Positions 16,537 through 18,624 of a stretch of DNA of 18,624 bases are shown in pieces. Source of the DNA: an uncultured Pseudomonadota bacterium (GTDB lineage: Bacteria > Pseudomonadota > Gammaproteobacteria > Burkholderiales > Burkholderiaceae); contig CAMLIZ010000086.1 in assembly GCA_946480245.1 (NCBI GenBank), positions 1-18,624 on the forward strand, in the 5' to 3' direction. The number at the start of each line of letters is the position of its first letter. Position 1 is the stretch's first letter. Made by a program: the position numbers and the translations under genes. The notes beneath the pieces were generated by a model, which saw nothing but the letters and a program-made list of their open reading frames with translations, was not told the DNA's origin and made no database searches.

Positions 16537-17912
16537 CAAGACCGCTGACGCTTCTGCTTTCCCTGCTTGCGCTGGCCGCGTGCGCCAGCGGGCCGCAGCC
16601 GACGCCGAGTGTGGCCACGCAAGCGGTGTTCAAGGAGGCCCCTCCCGGCTGGGTGACGGCAGCGCCGGCCGATGCGCTCGACCGCGGCCCCTGGTGGCGC
16701 CTGTTCGGCGACGCGCAGCTCGACGCGTTGGCGCAGCGCGTGCAGGTGTCCAACCAGAACCTCGCTGCATCCGCGGCGGCCTATGCGCAGGCGCAGGCGC
16801 TGGTGCGGGAGCAACGAGCGTCGCTGTTCCCGGCGCTCACTCTGGACGGCAGCGCCACGCGCGCCGGCGGCGGCGGCACGGGCAACCGCTACCAGCTGAG
16901 CCTGGGCGCACGCTGGGCGCCCGACCTGTGGGGCCGCATCCGCGGCGGCGTGAACGCAGCCGAGGCGCGCGCCCAGGCCAGCGCGGCCGACCTGGCATCG
17001 GCGCGGCTGTCGCTCACCGGCGAACTCGCCACCGACTACTTCAACCTGCGCGAGACCGACGCCGAAGCGGCGCTGCTGCGCGACACCATCGCCGCCTATG
17101 AGCGCTCGCTGCAGATCACGCGCAACCGCTACGCGGCGGGCGTGGCGCCCAAGAGCGACTTGCTGCAGGCCGAGACGCAGCTGGCCAATGCGCAGGCCGA
17201 CCTGGCCGGGCTGGAGCGCCAGCGCGCCACGCTGGAGCACGCGATCGCGGTGTTGGTGGGCGAGGCGCCGGGCAACTTCACGCTGCCCGCGGCGGCATGG
17301 AACCCCGACCTGCTGCCGGCCGTTCCGCTCGGCCTGCCGTCCACGCTGGCCCAGCGCCGGCCCGACGTGGCCGCCGCCGAGCGGCTCGTGGCCGCGGCCA
17401 ACGCGCAAATCGGCGTGGCGCGCGCGGGCTACTTCCCGGACCTGTCGCTGAGCGCAAGCAGCGGCTTCAGCGCGGCGCGGCTGGCAGACCTGTTCAGCGC
17501 CAACGCCTGGTCGCTCGGCCTGACGCTGGCACAGACGGTGTTCGACGCGGGCGCCACCGGCGCACAGGTGGACCAGGCGCGTGCGGCCTGGGACCAGGCG
17601 GTGGCGCAGTACCGGGAGACCGTGCTGGAGGCCTTCCGCGACGTGGAGGACCAGCTGGCCGCCGCGCGCGTGCTGGAGCAGCAGTACGCGCTGCGGCGCC
17701 AGGCCTCGCGGGCAGCCGACCTGGCCGAGCAGCAAGCGCTGAACCGCTACCGCGCCGGCTTGACCAGCTACACCGAGGTGGTGTCGGCGCAGGTGACGGC
17801 GCTGTCGGCGCGGCGCGCCGTGGTGCAGCTGACGGCCAGCCGGCAGGCGGTGGCCGTGGCCCTGGTCCAGGCGCTCGGCGGCGGCTGGCGTGCCGAGGTG
17901 CCGCCGGGTTGA
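16533..17912 (+). CDS. outer-membrane efflux lipoprotein (NodT/OprM-type channel)
   Basis: The 459-residue protein begins with a lipoprotein signal whose lipobox ends LALAAC (Cys17). Two outer-membrane efflux protein repeats follow (~60-250 and ~270-455), with the family motifs PWWRLFGDAQLDALAQRV, LGARWAPDLWGRIRG and ALNRYRAGLTSYTEVV. Its three copies would form the TolC-like barrel and periplasmic tunnel that completes the MdtABC pump. It overlaps the mdtC stop by ATGA. In E. coli the MdtABC pump uses TolC encoded elsewhere, whereas here a dedicated channel is in the operon. A 6-bp hairpin follows at 17917. Confidence 0.94.
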   Translation: MTRPLTLLLSLLALAACASGPQPTPSVATQAVFKEAPPGWVTAAPADALDRGPWWRLFGDAQLDALAQRVQVSNQNLAASAAAYAQAQALVREQRASLFPALTLDGSATRAGGGGTGNRYQLSLGARWAPDLWGRIRGGVNAAEARAQASAADLASARLSLTGELATDYFNLRETDAEAALLRDTIAAYERSLQITRNRYAAGVAPKSDLLQAETQLANAQADLAGLERQRATLEHAIAVLVGEAPGNFTLPAAAWNPDLLPAVPLGLPSTLAQRRPDVAAAERLVAAANAQIGVARAGYFPDLSLSASSGFSAARLADLFSANAWSLGLTLAQTVFDAGATGAQVDQARAAWDQAVAQYRETVLEAFRDVEDQLAAARVLEQQYALRRQASRAADLAEQQALNRYRAGLTSYTEVVSAQVTALSARRAVVQLTASRQAVAVALVQALGGGWRAEVPPG

Positions 17913-17916
17913 GCTC

Positions 17917-17935
17917 GCGCAACGTTTCTTTGCGC
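17917..17935 (+). terminator. weak hairpin after the efflux operon
   Basis: GCGCAA (17917-17922) and TTGCGC (17930-17935) form a perfect 6-bp stem with a 7-nt loop, beginning 5 nt past the channel gene's stop. No T-run follows, so it is a weak candidate for a terminator or 3'-end stabiliser. Confidence 0.35.
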
Positions 17936-18001
17936 CAGCGCCACAGAGCCTCACATCGGCGGTCGCACACTGCGCGCATCTGCCTGCCGGAGTTCGCTGC
18001 C

Positions 18002-18624
18002 ATGACGTCCCTCGGATCCCCGCTTCGCTCCCTCGTCGCCGCGCTGCTGCTCGCGGCAGCAGGCCTGGCCCAGGCTCAGGCGCATCACCCCGGCCCGAGC
18101 CATGAGCGTGCGCCCTGGCGCTACGACGACCGCTACCACCACGACCACTACTACCCGCGCCTGGGCTACGCAGCCCCCGCGCTGCCCGGCGGTGCGGTCA
18201 GCATCCGCTTCGGCGGCGGCAGCTACTACTACCACGGCGGCGTGTGGTTCCGCCCCGTCGGGCCGAGGTTCGTGGTGGTGATGCCGCCGATCGGCATCGT
18301 GGTGCCGCTGCTGCCGCCGGCCTACGTGACGCTGCGCATCGGCGGCGCGCCCTACTACTACGCCAACGGCGTGTACTACGCCGTCGTGCCCGATGGCTAC
18401 CGCGTGGTCGAGCCACCGCCGCGCGCCGACGAGGCCAAGCCGGCGCCGGTGCAGTCGCCGCGGCCGGCGCCCGACCCGATCATCTACCCGCGCAACGGCC
18501 AGAGCGCCGAGCAGACCGAGGCGGACCGCCGCGAGTGCAACCGCTGGGCCACGACGCAACCGAACGCGATGGCCGACGCCAGCGTGTTCCAGCGCGCAGT
18601 CGAGGCCTGCCTCGACGGCCGCGG
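18002..18624 (+). CDS. DUF6515-like secreted protein, Tyr/His/Gly-rich (3' end beyond window)
   Basis: The reading frame is open from the ATG at 18002 to the window end (207 codons, no stop). GGAG lies 9 nt upstream. A signal peptide is predicted (hydrophobic LVAALLLAAAGLAQAQA, cleavage after about residue 26). A His/Tyr-rich segment (WRYDDRYHHDHYYPRLGY) follows, then two similar modules, GGGSYYYHGGVWFRPVGP and GGAPYYYANGVYYAVVPDGY, flanking a hydrophobic Val/Pro stretch (VVVMPPIGIVVPLLPP). The C-terminal part has DPIIYPRNGQSAEQTEADR and ECNRW, a pattern seen in DUF6515 and glycine-zipper-type proteins. The function is unknown; the cell envelope or periplasm is likely. The end of the gene is not visible. 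Confidence 0.78.
   Translation, partial: MTSLGSPLRSLVAALLLAAAGLAQAQAHHPGPSHERAPWRYDDRYHHDHYYPRLGYAAPALPGGAVSIRFGGGSYYYHGGVWFRPVGPRFVVVMPPIGIVVPLLPPAYVTLRIGGAPYYYANGVYYAVVPDGYRVVEPPPRADEAKPAPVQSPRPAPDPIIYPRNGQSAEQTEADRRECNRWATTQPNAMADASVFQRAVEACLDGR

Noticed and set aside
13255..16539. A 1094-codon open frame on the minus strand opposite mdtC, and similar long frames opposite mdtB and the CoA-transferase
   Set aside because: They are antisense shadows of GC-rich genes: His/Arg/Gln-rich translations, no family motifs and no ribosome sites.

Overview
The window is high-GC, densely packed bacterial DNA. Its codon use, gene content and order point to a betaproteobacterium of the order Burkholderiales, probably near the Rubrivivax/Leptothrix/Methylibium group. 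That placement is inferred from gene families, because no 16S sequence is present to confirm it.

Left edge (1-223): a leftward rRNA-type control region. It has two tandem sigma70 promoters about 123 bp apart, a small leader hairpin (boxB-like) and a boxA antitermination motif that runs off the end. The 16S gene itself should lie just outside the window. Next, all leftward, comes a phosphotransferase block: a small lipoprotein (2766-3290), a mannose-family EIIA protein, HPr (ptsH) and Enzyme I (ptsI). No EIIB or EIIC permease is visible, so this looks like a regulatory PTS rather than a sugar uptake system.

Middle (3330-8503): a class III CoA-transferase is divergent from the lipoprotein across only 39 bp. 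A GC-rich spacer that resembles a dispersed repeat follows, then a 384-residue protein built like a hybrid histidine kinase in which the recognisable catalytic motifs are degenerate. A membrane-anchored TlpA/ResA-type thioredoxin comes next. It converges on an EamA-family exporter over a long inverted repeat shared by the two gene ends. The exporter follows rsgA, the ribosome-assembly GTPase, on the minus strand. Upstream of rsgA is a 20-codon leader-like ORF with a near-perfect Shine-Dalgarno sequence and a candidate promoter, followed by two palindromes.

Right (8877-17912): a four-gene efflux operon, mdtA-mdtB-mdtC plus a NodT-type outer-membrane lipoprotein channel. The genes are joined by 4-base ATGA/GTGA overlaps and encode a complete tripartite RND pump with two different inner-membrane subunits. 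The window ends inside a DUF6515-like secreted protein (from 18002) that is rich in Tyr, His and Gly.

No tRNA, CRISPR array, transposase or integrase was seen. The points most worth following up are the pseudo-hybrid-kinase, the leader ORF upstream of rsgA, the rRNA control region next to ptsI, and the convergent-gene inverted repeat.
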